Assembly: GCF_000300995.1 (NCBI RefSeq)
Contig: NZ_AMRJ01000027.1
Coordinates: 1 to 41,854, forward strand
DNA from: Alcanivorax hongdengensis A-11-3
Lineage (GTDB): Bacteria; Pseudomonadota; Gammaproteobacteria; Pseudomonadales; Alcanivoracaceae
Reading direction: 5' to 3'
DNA length: 41,854 nt
In this document: piece by piece, positions 16,594 to 25,100 of the stretch
Layout: each line of letters begins with the position of its first letter
How positions within the stretch are numbered: the first letter of the stretch is position 1
Notes under the pieces: model-generated
The model's input: only the letters and a program-made list of their open reading frames with translations
Databases searched by the model: none
What the model was told of the DNA's origin: nothing
Made by a program: the position numbers and the translations under genes

Positions 16594-17318
16594 CCGATAG
16601 CGCTGCCTCTCTGAAATCCGTCTGGACCATGCCCCGCCTGGTCGTTGCCGATGGCACTGTGGAAGGCTTGAAGTGGCTGGGCCTGCTGCTCATGACCGGG
16701 GATCACGTCAACAAGTACCTTTTCAATGGCACATTGCCCTTTCTGTTTGAGGCTGGCCGCCTGGCAATGCCGATCTTCGTCTTTGTCCTGGCGTACAACC
16801 TGGCCCGCCCGGGCCAACTCGAAAGGGGAGTGTACCAACGGACAATGAAGCGACTCGCCGCTTTCGGCGCCTTAGCTTCAATCCCGTTCATTGCCCTGGG
16901 CGGTCTATACGCTGGATGGTGGCCGCTCAATATCCTTTTCACGCTCCTGGCCCTGACGGCCACGGCGTACCTGATCGAGCGGGGCAGCATCGTATGGGCC
17001 GCCCTGGTGCTCATGAGCGCCGGGGCAATGGTCGAATATTGGTGGCCTGCGCTCCTGTTCGGTTTGGCCGTGTGGTCATACGCCAGAAAGCCGACCTTGG
17101 CGGCGGCAGGGGTTGCAGTTATCGCCTGCGCTGCCCTGGGTTTCATCAACGGCAACATGTGGGCACTGGCAGTGCTTCCGGTGTTGCTTGCGGCAACCTG
17201 TTTTGATTTGAGAATGCCCCGGCTCCGCTGGGCATTCTACGCCTATTATCCGTTACACCTCGGCGCTCTGTGGCTTATTCGCATTCCAATGAGCCATGCC
17301 GGATACCTGTTTTTTTGA
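16590..17318 (+). CDS. trbP: TrbP, TraX-type membrane acyltransferase
   Basis: 242 residues, strongly hydrophobic with about seven membrane helices, and the family start LKWLGLLLMTGDHVNKYLF. TraX of F acetylates pilin. In RK2 TrbP is not essential, and its substrate with a cyclic pilin is unclear. It overlaps trbN by four bases. The small trbO gene that lies between trbN and trbP in RK2 is missing. Confidence 0.92.
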   Translation: MTDSAASLKSVWTMPRLVVADGTVEGLKWLGLLLMTGDHVNKYLFNGTLPFLFEAGRLAMPIFVFVLAYNLARPGQLERGVYQRTMKRLAAFGALASIPFIALGGLYAGWWPLNILFTLLALTATAYLIERGSIVWAALVLMSAGAMVEYWWPALLFGLAVWSYARKPTLAAAGVAVIACAALGFINGNMWALAVLPVLLAATCFDLRMPRLRWAFYAYYPLHLGALWLIRIPMSHAGYLFF

Positions 17319-17331
17319 TTTGGAGTCATTC

Positions 17332-17757
17332 ATGCGTAAGTCACTTTGCACACTTCTAACTATTGGCTGTTTGGCCTTCACTGGCTCGGCGCTGGCCGCT
17401 TCTAACGACTACCGCGAACCAGTATCAAGCACTGTCTCAGTTTCCTTTTCTGACAGCAGCTCGACTTTCCGGCCAGGCCCAACTAATGCCGTTCTTCTGG
17501 AAGCGGCCAGGGACGCATCACTGGTCACTATCAATGGCCGCACAAGCACTACCCGCCCAAGCAAAAGGGATGAAAGGCTGGCTTTGGCTCGCGCTGTTTC
17601 TGCCCGTGATTACCTGGTTGCTCAAGGCGTTTCGCCGCTCAAGATAATGATCAACTACGTATCTGCGGCTGACTTCGTGGCCGACAATGGAACGCCAGAA
17701 GGGCGGTATTTAAACCAACGTGTAGATATTCAAATGATCTACGTTCCAATGTACTGA
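17332..17757 (+). CDS. upf30.5: Upf30.5-like secreted protein, OmpA-like C-terminus
   Basis: 141 residues with a signal peptide (ending ALAA near residue 22). A C-terminal half resembles OmpA peptidoglycan-binding domains (RLALARAVSARDYLVAQGV; RYLNQRVDIQMIY). RK2 carries an outer-membrane OmpA-like protein, Upf30.5, at this spot after trbP. The start is placed at 17332, behind TTTGGAG, rather than the in-frame ATG within trbP. Confidence 0.85.
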   Translation: MRKSLCTLLTIGCLAFTGSALAASNDYREPVSSTVSVSFSDSSSTFRPGPTNAVLLEAARDASLVTINGRTSTTRPSKRDERLALARAVSARDYLVAQGVSPLKIMINYVSAADFVADNGTPEGRYLNQRVDIQMIYVPMY

Positions 17758-17775
17758 AAATAAGGATTGAACATC

Positions 17776-18045
17776 ATGGCAGGACTTAATCAGACCAAAG
17801 AATTGCTTTCCATTGTTAGCAACCAGAAAAGCGGGGTTATTCCCGGCTGGATGGCAAAAGATGCTTCTAAAAAACTCGATGGCGACCAGCCTAATACTGA
17901 ACGTGCCGAGGCCATTATTAAGAAGCTGAACGAAAGCGAAAACCACCCGGCTTTAGCCGCTAAAGTCCGGGAAGCTGAAAAAGAGATTTCCCAGCACAAG
18001 AAACTGAACCAGGACAAACCGCAAAAACGCGGTATGCGAATGTAG
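17776..18045 (+). CDS. Small charged protein of unknown function, carrying a KorB operator
   Basis: 89 residues, rich in Lys, Glu and Gln, predicted helical, with no signal or membrane segment. Not recognised. AAGGA at 17762 supports either the TTG at 17767 or, better, the ATG at 17776. It follows upf30.5 by 18 bp and so may be the last gene of the trb transcript. A perfect KorB site lies at 17952-17964, read as LAAK. Confidence 0.75.
   Translation: MAGLNQTKELLSIVSNQKSGVIPGWMAKDASKKLDGDQPNTERAEAIIKKLNESENHPALAAKVREAEKEISQHKKLNQDKPQKRGMRM
17952..17964. promoter_or_regulatory. KorB operator inside a coding sequence
   Basis: TTTAGCCGCTAAA, perfect match, in the second half of the 89-residue gene and about 105 bp before the accessory cassette at 18069. 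It could place that cassette under KorB control at a distance. Confidence 0.8.
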
Positions 18046-18068
18046 AACACCAGGGAGTAGGGGCGGAT

Positions 18069-18884
18069 ATGAGAATACCCACACCAGAAGAGGCAAGGAC
18101 GGCACTCACACCAGACCAAATTGCGCACTATGAGAGCATAGGCCAAAGGCTACAGAGATCGCACGGCAAAACCCCGGCGGGGTTTTACTTGACTGGATGG
18201 CTCTGGAAGAACCTGGCCGAAGCTGAACGAATTGGCTGGAGTGAGTCTTTCATAAATGAAAGCTTGGATTCTGCTTATATTAGTCTGTTAAGCGATATAA
18301 AAGGGTTCATAAACTCTAAGCCAGCATATAAGGAAAGAAAAATGACAGAAACGATAACATCGGATATTCACCGGATTAAGTTCAACTCTAGGCAAGAGTT
18401 TGCTGAGTTTGCAACAAGGGCTGAAGCGCCGCGATACAGCGTTATTTGCTCTAGTTTTTACCGTGAACATCACTTGGTACTTGGAGTTGTGCCAGGCGAA
18501 GCTCTTTTCTCAAACAACCAAACGGCACTAAATAAAGTAGCTATTGCTTGGGATCGCAATCAGGTAAAGGTTTCACTTGTACCAACCGACCGCAATCCTG
18601 TTTATTGTGTTCCGTCCGATTGGCCAGATCATACTTGGCTTGTTACTGCTAACGAAGATTTTCCAGATGATCTTATTGAGCCAGTTTTTTCTATAGATGG
18701 GCCTTTATTATCCGCATCGCAGGAGAAGGCGGAAGAAATAGCTCTTGAACAACTCTGTAACCAGGACGAACACCCGCTACTTTTTATAGACAAGCAGGAC
18801 GATATCGACAAAGAATTTTTGTCTGAAATTCTGGCCGATGATGCAGAAAAATCCTCTTGGGAATTTAACGAACAAAGCGTATGA
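18069..18884 (+). CDS. Hypothetical protein, first gene of the accessory cassette
   Basis: 271 residues, not recognised. The first 90 residues are helical with Trp and Tyr. The remainder alternates short strands and acidic stretches (NEDFPDDLIEPVFSIDG; DKQDDIDKEFLSEILADDAE). No signal peptide, membrane segment or known catalytic motif. The coding strand from about 18240 is noticeably richer in A and T than the backbone, which points to transfer from another source. GGGAGTAGGGGCGG precedes the ATG. Its stop overlaps the next gene by four bases (ATGA), so the two are probably made together. Confidence 0.8.
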   Translation: MRIPTPEEARTALTPDQIAHYESIGQRLQRSHGKTPAGFYLTGWLWKNLAEAERIGWSESFINESLDSAYISLLSDIKGFINSKPAYKERKMTETITSDIHRIKFNSRQEFAEFATRAEAPRYSVICSSFYREHHLVLGVVPGEALFSNNQTALNKVAIAWDRNQVKVSLVPTDRNPVYCVPSDWPDHTWLVTANEDFPDDLIEPVFSIDGPLLSASQEKAEEIALEQLCNQDEHPLLFIDKQDDIDKEFLSEILADDAEKSSWEFNEQSV

Positions 18885-19840
18885 GAAAACTTAGAGGTAT
18901 CATTGACTTGCTGCGCCCAATTAGCTGGATTGCATTGGTTTCACTGCTCGCGCTTTCCAGCCGAGCAATCAGTTATGACTGGCTGTTACTGACCGCTTTG
19001 TGGCTTGCCCTGGCAGTCGCAGCCGGTGTATGGGCTATTCAGCAACCTTGGGTTAAGGAAGCCAAGCGGCCATTTGAGCGACACACCAGCATCGCGCTTT
19101 CCATCCTTCTGATACCGATCCTTGCCTATATTGTAGCTTTAGTATCTGGAGTCATCCTGGAGCGCATTTCTGCCGACCGCTACAACAATGCCCGCGTTGA
19201 GTTTATGACCGACCCGGATGGTTTCCCCTTCATCAAGAATTTCGCTCTAGAACACTACGGGGCACATGTCGTTCTAACGTCCCCCGTGTCAGGATGGGCA
19301 ACCAGCTCTTTCCCGTTACCTCACGCAAGCGCGGCATTCATGGCTATTGGCCCTGGGTTCTGTGAGCTAACCTTGAACCCGAGGAACGTATTACGGGGGT
19401 TTAGTGGTGACGATCCCCGCCCCTGGGTTAAAGGCGTAATGATCCATGAACTTGCGCATTGTCTCGACATATCTAGAGATATGCCTTCTTTCACCAACAA
19501 TAAAATCGGTATTAAATCAATTGCTCCCACTGCTGCTGGAAATGTCGTCGATCTGGAAGGTCACATTGAAGCAGCTAATGGGCTTGCAACCAAACGTTGG
19601 CGAGAAGCTCTAGCTGACGTATTCGCTGTGGGCTACTGGAGAATGGTGGAGCCTTCCGCCAATAAGCTTGTAGCCGATCTGAAAGAGAAACGGCGCAATG
19701 GGGCCACTGCTCACACAACGAGCTGCTGGATACAATATGCAGCGAACGCCCCCTTACCAGACAATCTTAGTAGCCTACCTTCATGGGCTGATGAAATACG
19801 AACCACGGCGCATTGCGCACTGCAACATAAAAGAAGTTAA
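18881..19840 (+). CDS. Membrane-anchored zinc metalloprotease-like protein
   Basis: 319 residues. Three hydrophobic segments (about 12-28, 34-53 and 70-95) precede a soluble domain. HELAH at 189-193 is a zinc-protease HExxH motif. E242 in REALADVFAV, with D246, is a good candidate for the third ligand, as in gluzincins. A small insert with conserved-looking Cys161 and Cys194 lies round it. The topology puts the catalytic part on one face of the inner membrane; which face is not clear. It is translationally coupled to the preceding hypothetical gene, and a DNA-binding protein follows 9 bp later. I do not know the family. A regulated protease acting on an envelope or phage protein is one possibility. 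Confidence 0.8.
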   Translation: MRKLRGIIDLLRPISWIALVSLLALSSRAISYDWLLLTALWLALAVAAGVWAIQQPWVKEAKRPFERHTSIALSILLIPILAYIVALVSGVILERISADRYNNARVEFMTDPDGFPFIKNFALEHYGAHVVLTSPVSGWATSSFPLPHASAAFMAIGPGFCELTLNPRNVLRGFSGDDPRPWVKGVMIHELAHCLDISRDMPSFTNNKIGIKSIAPTAAGNVVDLEGHIEAANGLATKRWREALADVFAVGYWRMVEPSANKLVADLKEKRRNGATAHTTSCWIQYAANAPLPDNLSSLPSWADEIRTTAHCALQHKRS

Positions 19841-19849
19841 AAATTCAAG

Positions 19850-20233
19850 ATGTCGATAACGAAGCGACGCCAATTCACTGACAGCGCGATTAAACAGGCT
19901 TATGAGGAAGCCGGTAGCCTTTCCGGTATGGCCGAACGTCTCAATATCACATATCCCACGGCTGCGACGTGGGCACATGAACTAGGGCTAACCCTGAAAC
20001 ACCAGGGGTATAACAAGCCGACACTGGAGATAACTGGCTTACAGTGCCGCCATGCGCGGGAATACCTTGGATTAACGCGGGATATGTTCTGTGCAAAATC
20101 CAAAGTAAGCAAAACGGCTATACGCGAGTTTGAGCTAGGGAACTCTACCTTGCGAAAAGGAAATATGGACAAAGTAATGAAATTATTTAGGCATTACCGC
20201 GTCACATTCAATTCCGATGGCACATTTGAATAA
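19850..20233 (+). CDS. DNA-binding protein with two helix-turn-helix segments
   Basis: 127 residues. The first helix-turn-helix lies near 22-46 (SGMAERLNITYPTAATW). A second, XRE-like one lies near 68-110 (AREYLGLTRDMFCAKSKVSKTAIREFE). It is last in the accessory cassette, 9 bp after the metalloprotease gene, and is followed at once by a strong terminator. It is probably the regulator of the cassette. Family not known to me. Confidence 0.75.
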   Translation: MSITKRRQFTDSAIKQAYEEAGSLSGMAERLNITYPTAATWAHELGLTLKHQGYNKPTLEITGLQCRHAREYLGLTRDMFCAKSKVSKTAIREFELGNSTLRKGNMDKVMKLFRHYRVTFNSDGTFE

Positions 20234-20254
20234 AGCCCCAAACGGGGCTTTTTT
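20232..20254. terminator. Terminator between the cassette and the resolvase operon
   Basis: AAGCCCC (20233-20239) and GGGGCTT (20244-20250) form a stem followed by TTTTTT on the plus strand. It overlaps the stop of the plus-strand cassette and ends at the stop of the minus-strand resolvase, so it can serve both directions. Confidence 0.88.
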
Positions 20255-20876
20255 ATTGGCCTCTTTCTTTTTGGTGCTTGGCCCAAACAAGTTTAACCTG
20301 ACTTTCACTACAACCGGCCAGCCGTGCAGTTTCAGCAATCGTATGGTTAGGCCGCAGCTTAGCGATAAGCTCATGTGTTTTGTGGTCAGCCTTTCGCCCA
20401 CGGTACTTGCCTTTTTTCTTCGCCTGACTGATACCCTGTCGTTGGCGTTCCCTACGGTCCTCGTAATCATCGCGGGCCATTTGCAAGGACAGCTTTAAAA
20501 GCAGCTCCTGAACGGCCTCCAGGACGATCCTGGACACGCCTTCGGCACCGGCAACAAGGTCGGTCAAATCGACAACGCCGGGCACGGCCAACATAGCCCC
20601 CTTGCCTTGTATCGTAGCAATCAGGCGCTCCGCTTCCGGCAGTGGCAAGCGGCTGATACGGTCTATTTTCTCCGCAATCACCACGTCCCCAGGTTGCAAG
20701 TCCTCGATCATGCGCAGCAGCTCGGGGCGATCTGCCCGCGCTCCTGACGCCTTCTCTCGATACACTCCGGCCACGTAGTAACCGGCAGCCCTGGCGTCCA
20801 GAATAATCCCCTCCTGGCGTTCCAGGTCTTGCGAGTCGCTACTGACTCGCAAGTAAATCCGGGCATTCTGTGTCAT
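20253..20876 (-). CDS. Serine resolvase (Tn3/ParA family)
   Basis: 207 residues. The catalytic domain has YLRVSSDSQD with nucleophile Ser12, ASGARADRPEL, and EKIDRISRLPL with the usual arginines. A C-terminal helix-turn-helix (KLRPNHTIAETARLAGCSESQVKLVW) follows. Serine resolvases resolve plasmid multimers or transposition cointegrates. RK2 carries a related ParA resolvase in this same trb-tra gap. No transposase gene accompanies it, so multimer resolution is the likely role. It is the last gene of a three-gene operon and overlaps the upstream gene by four bases. A res site was not identified with certainty. Confidence 0.9.
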   Translation of the reverse strand: MTQNARIYLRVSSDSQDLERQEGIILDARAAGYYVAGVYREKASGARADRPELLRMIEDLQPGDVVIAEKIDRISRLPLPEAERLIATIQGKGAMLAVPGVVDLTDLVAGAEGVSRIVLEAVQELLLKLSLQMARDDYEDRRERQRQGISQAKKKGKYRGRKADHKTHELIAKLRPNHTIAETARLAGCSESQVKLVWAKHQKERGQ

Positions 20877-21139
20877 TTTTCAGACTCTACCAAGAAACAA
20901 TCCCCGGTAATGGTGCTTCCTTTCGGGATCATCACCCGTCCTTGTCCTTTTTGTTCTTCAAAATTCAACGCTTCTCCATTGGACCCCTTTAGCTCACAAC
21001 CCGAGTTATTTATTCGAATGACAGAAAAATCATAATCCTTTTTGGCGTCCTGCTCATGCTGCATATAAGGCGGTAATATCACCGCGACACCAAGGGCCAC
21101 TATTGAAATAACAAGGGCTGTAATTCCTAGCTTATTCAT
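20873..21139 (-). CDS. Small membrane-anchored protein
   Basis: 88 residues: one N-terminal membrane helix (about 5-25, ITALVISIVALGVAVILP), then a polar periplasmic or extracytoplasmic part with two cysteines that could form a disulfide. Not recognised. It overlaps the genes on both sides (TAATG upstream, ATGA downstream), so translation is coupled to the resolvase. Confidence 0.75.
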   Translation of the reverse strand: MNKLGITALVISIVALGVAVILPPYMQHEQDAKKDYDFSVIRINNSGCELKGSNGEALNFEEQKGQGRVMIPKGSTITGDCFLVESEK

Positions 21140-21381
21140 TATTCCTCTTCCTCTTGGTCTGCCCGGTTATAATCGCCGTTATCATCCAGCACCTTTTCTA
21201 TAGCTGCTTTTAGTTGAGAAAGGTGCTCAATTGCTACCTTCAATTCTGATACCGCCCGGTCGTCCAGAACCTCCCAACGCTCCCACATAAGCTGAGCAGC
21301 CCGCGCAACCTCATAGCGGCCATCTATGTATTCGGTTCCTTCTTCCAGGACTTTTTCAACGCTTGGCACGTAGTAATCCAT
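21139..21381 (-). CDS. Small acidic protein, first gene of the resolvase operon
   Basis: 80 residues, acidic, mostly helical (AIEHLSQLKAAIEKVLDDNG), ending in a run of glutamates. Not recognised. GAGGGAG lies before the ATG. It follows the promoter at 21428-21456. It could be a DNA mimic or an autoregulator, but nothing in the sequence settles this. Confidence 0.7.
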   Translation of the reverse strand: MDYYVPSVEKVLEEGTEYIDGRYEVARAAQLMWERWEVLDDRAVSELKVAIEHLSQLKAAIEKVLDDNGDYNRADQEEEE

Positions 21382-21397
21382 TTTACTCCCTCTTTAA

Positions 21398-21505
21398 TTG
21401 GTCAAATTGGGTATACTCTATTTGACTATTATAGACCGATGGGCCAATATAGACAATCAGCAACTCTATTTGGCTAGTATTTTTTAGCCAACCCAAATTA
21501 ACCAA
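21398..21505 (-). promoter_or_regulatory. Promoter and repeat-rich operator of the resolvase operon
   Basis: On the minus strand TTGTCT (21456-21451) and TATAAT (21433-21428) are exactly 17 bp apart. Around it are a direct repeat (CTCTATTTGACTATTATAG at 21416 and a near copy at 21464, 48 bp apart) and a 13-of-15 inverted repeat (TTGGTCAAATTGGGT at 21398-21412, complement at 21491-21505). These may be operators or resolvase subsites. Confidence 0.7.
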
Positions 21506-21523
21506 AAGAAAGGAAGCCATTTT

Positions 21524-21607
21524 ATGAAATTGAAATTTGTCGCCGCTTGCTCTGTTGCTCTAAGAGATGTGCTTGATCAGCTTGCTCAAGCATTCCCTAA
21601 TCGCTGA
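21524..21607 (+). CDS. Possible 27-residue peptide
   Basis: A short frame MKLKFVAACSVALRDVLDQL and seven more residues, with AAAGGAAG seven bases before its ATG. It is divergent from the resolvase operon and 23 bp ahead of a small membrane-protein gene. It may be a leader peptide. The evidence is only the ribosome site and position. Confidence 0.4.
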   Translation: MKLKFVAACSVALRDVLDQLAQAFPNR

Positions 21608-21630
21608 TTGGAAAACGGGAGAATCGATGC

Positions 21631-21876
21631 ATGAGGGACTACTTTTTGATGAAACGCCAAGTAGAGAGCCTATTGGTTGATGGACCGCTGAATACCTTTT
21701 CCGCCCGCGTGGCTTTTTTGATTCCGATGATTCTGTTCGCAGTTGGTGCAATTTCTGTCATGTTCTTCGGTGCCAAATACACCTTCAGTCAATTACTGGT
21801 AGGCATTGGTGTTCTCTTGTTTGCAGCGAGTTGGTTGCCGTTCGCTTTTCAGAAGCCAAAGGTCAGACATAAATAG
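21631..21876 (+). CDS. Small two-helix membrane protein
   Basis: 81 residues with two membrane helices (about 28-46 and 54-73) and basic ends. GGGAG lies 12 bp before the ATG. Not recognised. It ends 18 bp before the 5-bp duplication that flanks the 182-bp mobile element. Confidence 0.6.
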   Translation: MRDYFLMKRQVESLLVDGPLNTFSARVAFLIPMILFAVGAISVMFFGAKYTFSQLLVGIGVLLFAASWLPFAFQKPKVRHK

Positions 21877-21898
21877 ATGGGAAATTCGGACCGTATGT

Positions 21899-22080
21899 TG
21901 TGGCGTGGTAATAAAGTTGGTAACAAGATAATAAAGTTGGTAACTAATCACGTAAGTGGTTGATGTTTCGTTACCCACGGGCAGGAATGGGCCTGAAAGT
22001 TACCATCTTTATTTTTTCGCCCAGACGACGCTACGGGGCTTCCAGCGCGATTTAGTTACCAACTTTATTATCAGACCACA
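21899..22080. mobile_element. 182-bp non-autonomous element with Tn7-like ends
   Basis: The element begins TGTGG and ends CCACA and is flanked by TATGT on both sides (21894-21898 and 22081-22085), a perfect 5-bp target duplication. The first 26 bp and the complement of the last 26 agree at 23 positions. Inside are four copies of AATAAAGTTGGTAAC: two direct (21910-21924, 21930-21944) and two inverted (21999-22013 with one mismatch, and 22055-22069). No gene is present. TGT...ACA ends, several internal copies of a roughly 20-bp binding site and 5-bp duplications are features of the Tn7/Mu-like DDE transposons, so this looks like a miniature derivative mobilised in trans. Confidence 0.85.
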
Positions 22081-22128
22081 TATGTTTTTAACAATTTTAC
22101 TTGGGATTATGGCCGCCCTGGAAGAATG

Positions 22129-22157
22129 AAAAGCCCCGCACTAGGCGGGGCTTTTTG
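22129..22157 (-). terminator. Terminator of the tra relaxase operon
   Basis: AAAAGCCCCGC (22129-22139) pairs with GCGGGGCTTTT (22145-22155). On the minus strand the stem ends in a T run. It lies 16 bp after the traC stop and could also act on plus-strand transcripts. Confidence 0.88.
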
Positions 22158-22172
22158 TCACGTTTACCTCTC

Positions 22173-25100
22173 TTAATATCCAATACGGGCCGACCGTTTT
22201 TGTTTTTGAACCTGTTGTTCTACCTGCTTCTGCTCGCGTTTGCGCTCCGCTTCCTGGACAGCTTTGCCAACCGTAGCCCTCACCTGGCGTTCAACCCCTT
22301 CACGGCCAAGGCTGCTCTTGGTAGCCAGGTCGTTGAAGTCGGTGTGCTTCTTCATGTGATCCAGGGCGGCCAACTGCTCCTTGCTGAGCAAGGCTTTCTG
22401 TAGGTCTGCCTTGCGCTCTTCGGGTGCCGTCTCCAGGGCCTTAGAGGCCCGCAAGTGTTCCCGGTAGCTTTGGGGAGTGATAGGGGCAACGCCAGCCGGA
22501 TACTCTGCTTCTCCTGGAGCAAACACCGGGAAGGCTGCCTTGCCGCCGACCGCCTTGGCCGCTTCCTGTGCTTTGGTCTTGCCTGGATTCGTTCCTTGGG
22601 TCAGCTCCTGGTGCCGATCATCGTCACCAAGGACCACAACGGGCTTATCAGGGAACTTGTCATGCAGGGCTTTCGCTACGTTGGGCAGATTGCCGGAATC
22701 GAACGCGGCCACGGTGGCAAACCCCAACGCCTCGGCATTGGTCGCCGCGGTCGCATAGCCTTCCTGGAGAACCAGGGCCGGGGCCGCTTCTAGGGCCTTC
22801 ATGTCACCGCCAACGATGTGAAAGCAACCTTCCTTGCGTGAATCCTTGGCGAAACGTTTGGTGCCGTCCTCCTGGATGTACTGCATGGTCCACTGCTTGC
22901 CATTCTCGTCATGCGCGGGAATGTAGGTCTTTTTGCCTTCGGCATCGGTTAGAACGCCAGGATGGGGCTGGATGCCCTTATTTTGCATGTACGGCGTCTG
23001 TTCGGTGGCAGGCACCAGGTTGGCCGTCTGCTTGCTGACGCGCTCCGCTGTGGCTTCCTGGGTCCGCTCCAGCTCTGCGGCTCTGGCTGCCAGTTTCTCG
23101 GCTGCTTCGGCCTGGAGTTTGGCTTTCTCTGCTGGATCGAGCGAATACCCCTTAGACTTCCATTTCATATCAACGCCGGTACGGTTGTTGGAAATGTAAC
23201 CGGCAGGGTGGCCGTCGAGGTGGCCGACATAGAAGCCAGCTCGCTCGCCCTTTTTATCGCCTTCGACAGATACGCGGTGCTTTTTCCCGTCCATGATTGG
23301 ATGCTCACCGCTGACAACGCAGCCCAAGGACTTCATGGCTTCCGCAAACTCTTCACGGGGTGACATGGCCGGGCCTTGTTGGCTCTTGACGTTATCGGGC
23401 ATCCAGCGGCTTAGGCGCTCCATGTCGCCTTGAGGTCCGACATACCAGGACTTGGCCGCCTTATCCCATTTCGCACCGGCAGCCTTCGCAGCGCCGCGCT
23501 CACCATACGGCACAGCCAGGTACTGCTTTTGCTGTCCTGCGGTTTGAGTCTGGCCTTGTTCCTGCTGCGGGCGTTGTTGCGCCGTGGCTTCCTGAGCGGC
23601 CCCCTGGGACCATTTGGCAAAGGGGGCAGTGTCTACGCCAGGCGGAACAAACCAGGACTGTTGTTGACGGTCCCAGCGTGCTCCGAGGCCCTTTGCTTCG
23701 TCCTTCTCGCGGTATGGGACATTGATATAGGTTCGCTCCTGCTTCTCTGGCTCTGCCTGAGCCTGCTGGCTGTCCTTCACCTGCTGGGCCTGCTGCCGTT
23801 CGTGTTCGGCAATACGGCGCTGCATATCGCTGTCATTGAGCGTGGCCGTTGCTTCTGCGGTCTTGCGAGCTTCTTTAGCCGCTGAAATGTCGTCGTCCGT
23901 GCTGTTCGGGTCCAGACGCACGCGAGCTTCATTCACCCTGGACAGCTTGGCCGCCTGTTCGTGCTCGTTGGTTTCGGACAGTGCATCAACCAGCCCTAGC
24001 AGGTTCGCCAGCTCGTCGGCTTGGTTCTGGCTGTTGAGATCCGCAACCCATTGGTGCATCCCGTTTTCATGTTGGGCATAAACACCCCAAAACTCGGGTT
24101 CACGGCCAACCGCGTGCGCGGGTTCTACGAACTGTTCCCCGCCATCCTCGATGACCACGTTACCTTGAACTTGAACAGCTCCGTTCCAGTCTGCCGGTAA
24201 GTCAAAGCCGAGTACCTGCCGGGCTGTTTCTTCAAATGCCTGGGCGTCCGTTTCTCCGGCAGCCAGGCGGCGACGTTCGTTAGCAACCTGGTTGATTGCC
24301 TGGGAATCTTCTTGTGATAGCGCGGAAAGCAACTGATCGCGCATCTGTTGGTTGTTGGTGGGTAATTGCATCCCGGCCTCCTGTGTTTGCTCCGGGGCGG
24401 CCTCCAGCTTCTGCGTTTGGGCCTGGTCTTGCTCCTGGACTAGCTTTTGTTCAAATGCCAAAACGTAGTTCGACATTTTCTCTGCATCAGACGTTGCGCG
24501 GAAAATCTCCAGCGGGTCATCCTGGAGCGCCTTAATCCAGGAACCTACATAAGCGGCGTGCTGTTCTGGATCGTGACCAATTCCCAGCTCGTCCCCCATG
24601 ATCAGGCTAAAACACTCCGCCTTCAGCTCTTCCTTGGCGTACCCTTCCGATCCGAAAGGATGGGCCATATCTCGGTCAAGCCGTGAGCTGTGGCCGGTCC
24701 AGTGCCCCAGCTCATGCAAGGCGGTTGCATAGTAGTTATCTGCGGTCGGGAACTGCTCTTTATCGGGCAGGTGTATGCTATCGGTCGCAGGACGATAGAA
24801 AGCCCGGTCATGCTCGCCGTGACGAATATCAGCGCCTGACGCCTTCAATATATGTTCGGCCCTCTCTACTGCGTCCCAGGTCTGCGTTTTATCTTTCTGC
24901 TCCAGTGGGGGCATACCGTCTATTTGCTCGCCGTTGAAAACGGTGGCAAAGAACACGCGGGGGCGCTCTAACATGACGGTTTCTTTCACCGGCTTGCCTT
25001 GTCCATCCAGGACAGGCTTGCCGTTGTCATCGAGCTTGTTTTGTTCCTCGGAAAACTTCCAATACTGAACCGGCGTCCCTTTCTCGCCCTTGCGGACCTG

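Noticed and set aside
17296..17757. Longer start for the upf30.5-like gene within trbP
   Set aside because: It would add 12 polar residues in front of a clear signal peptide; the ATG at 17332 has the ribosome site.
20253..20876. Tn3-type transposon remnant
   Set aside because: The resolvase stands without transposase, 38-bp Tn3 ends or 5-bp duplication round it; a plasmid-borne multimer-resolution gene is simpler.
23874..23886. Eleventh KorB operator inside traC
   Set aside because: TTTAGCCGCTGAA has one mismatch in a conserved arm base; not counted with the ten perfect sites.
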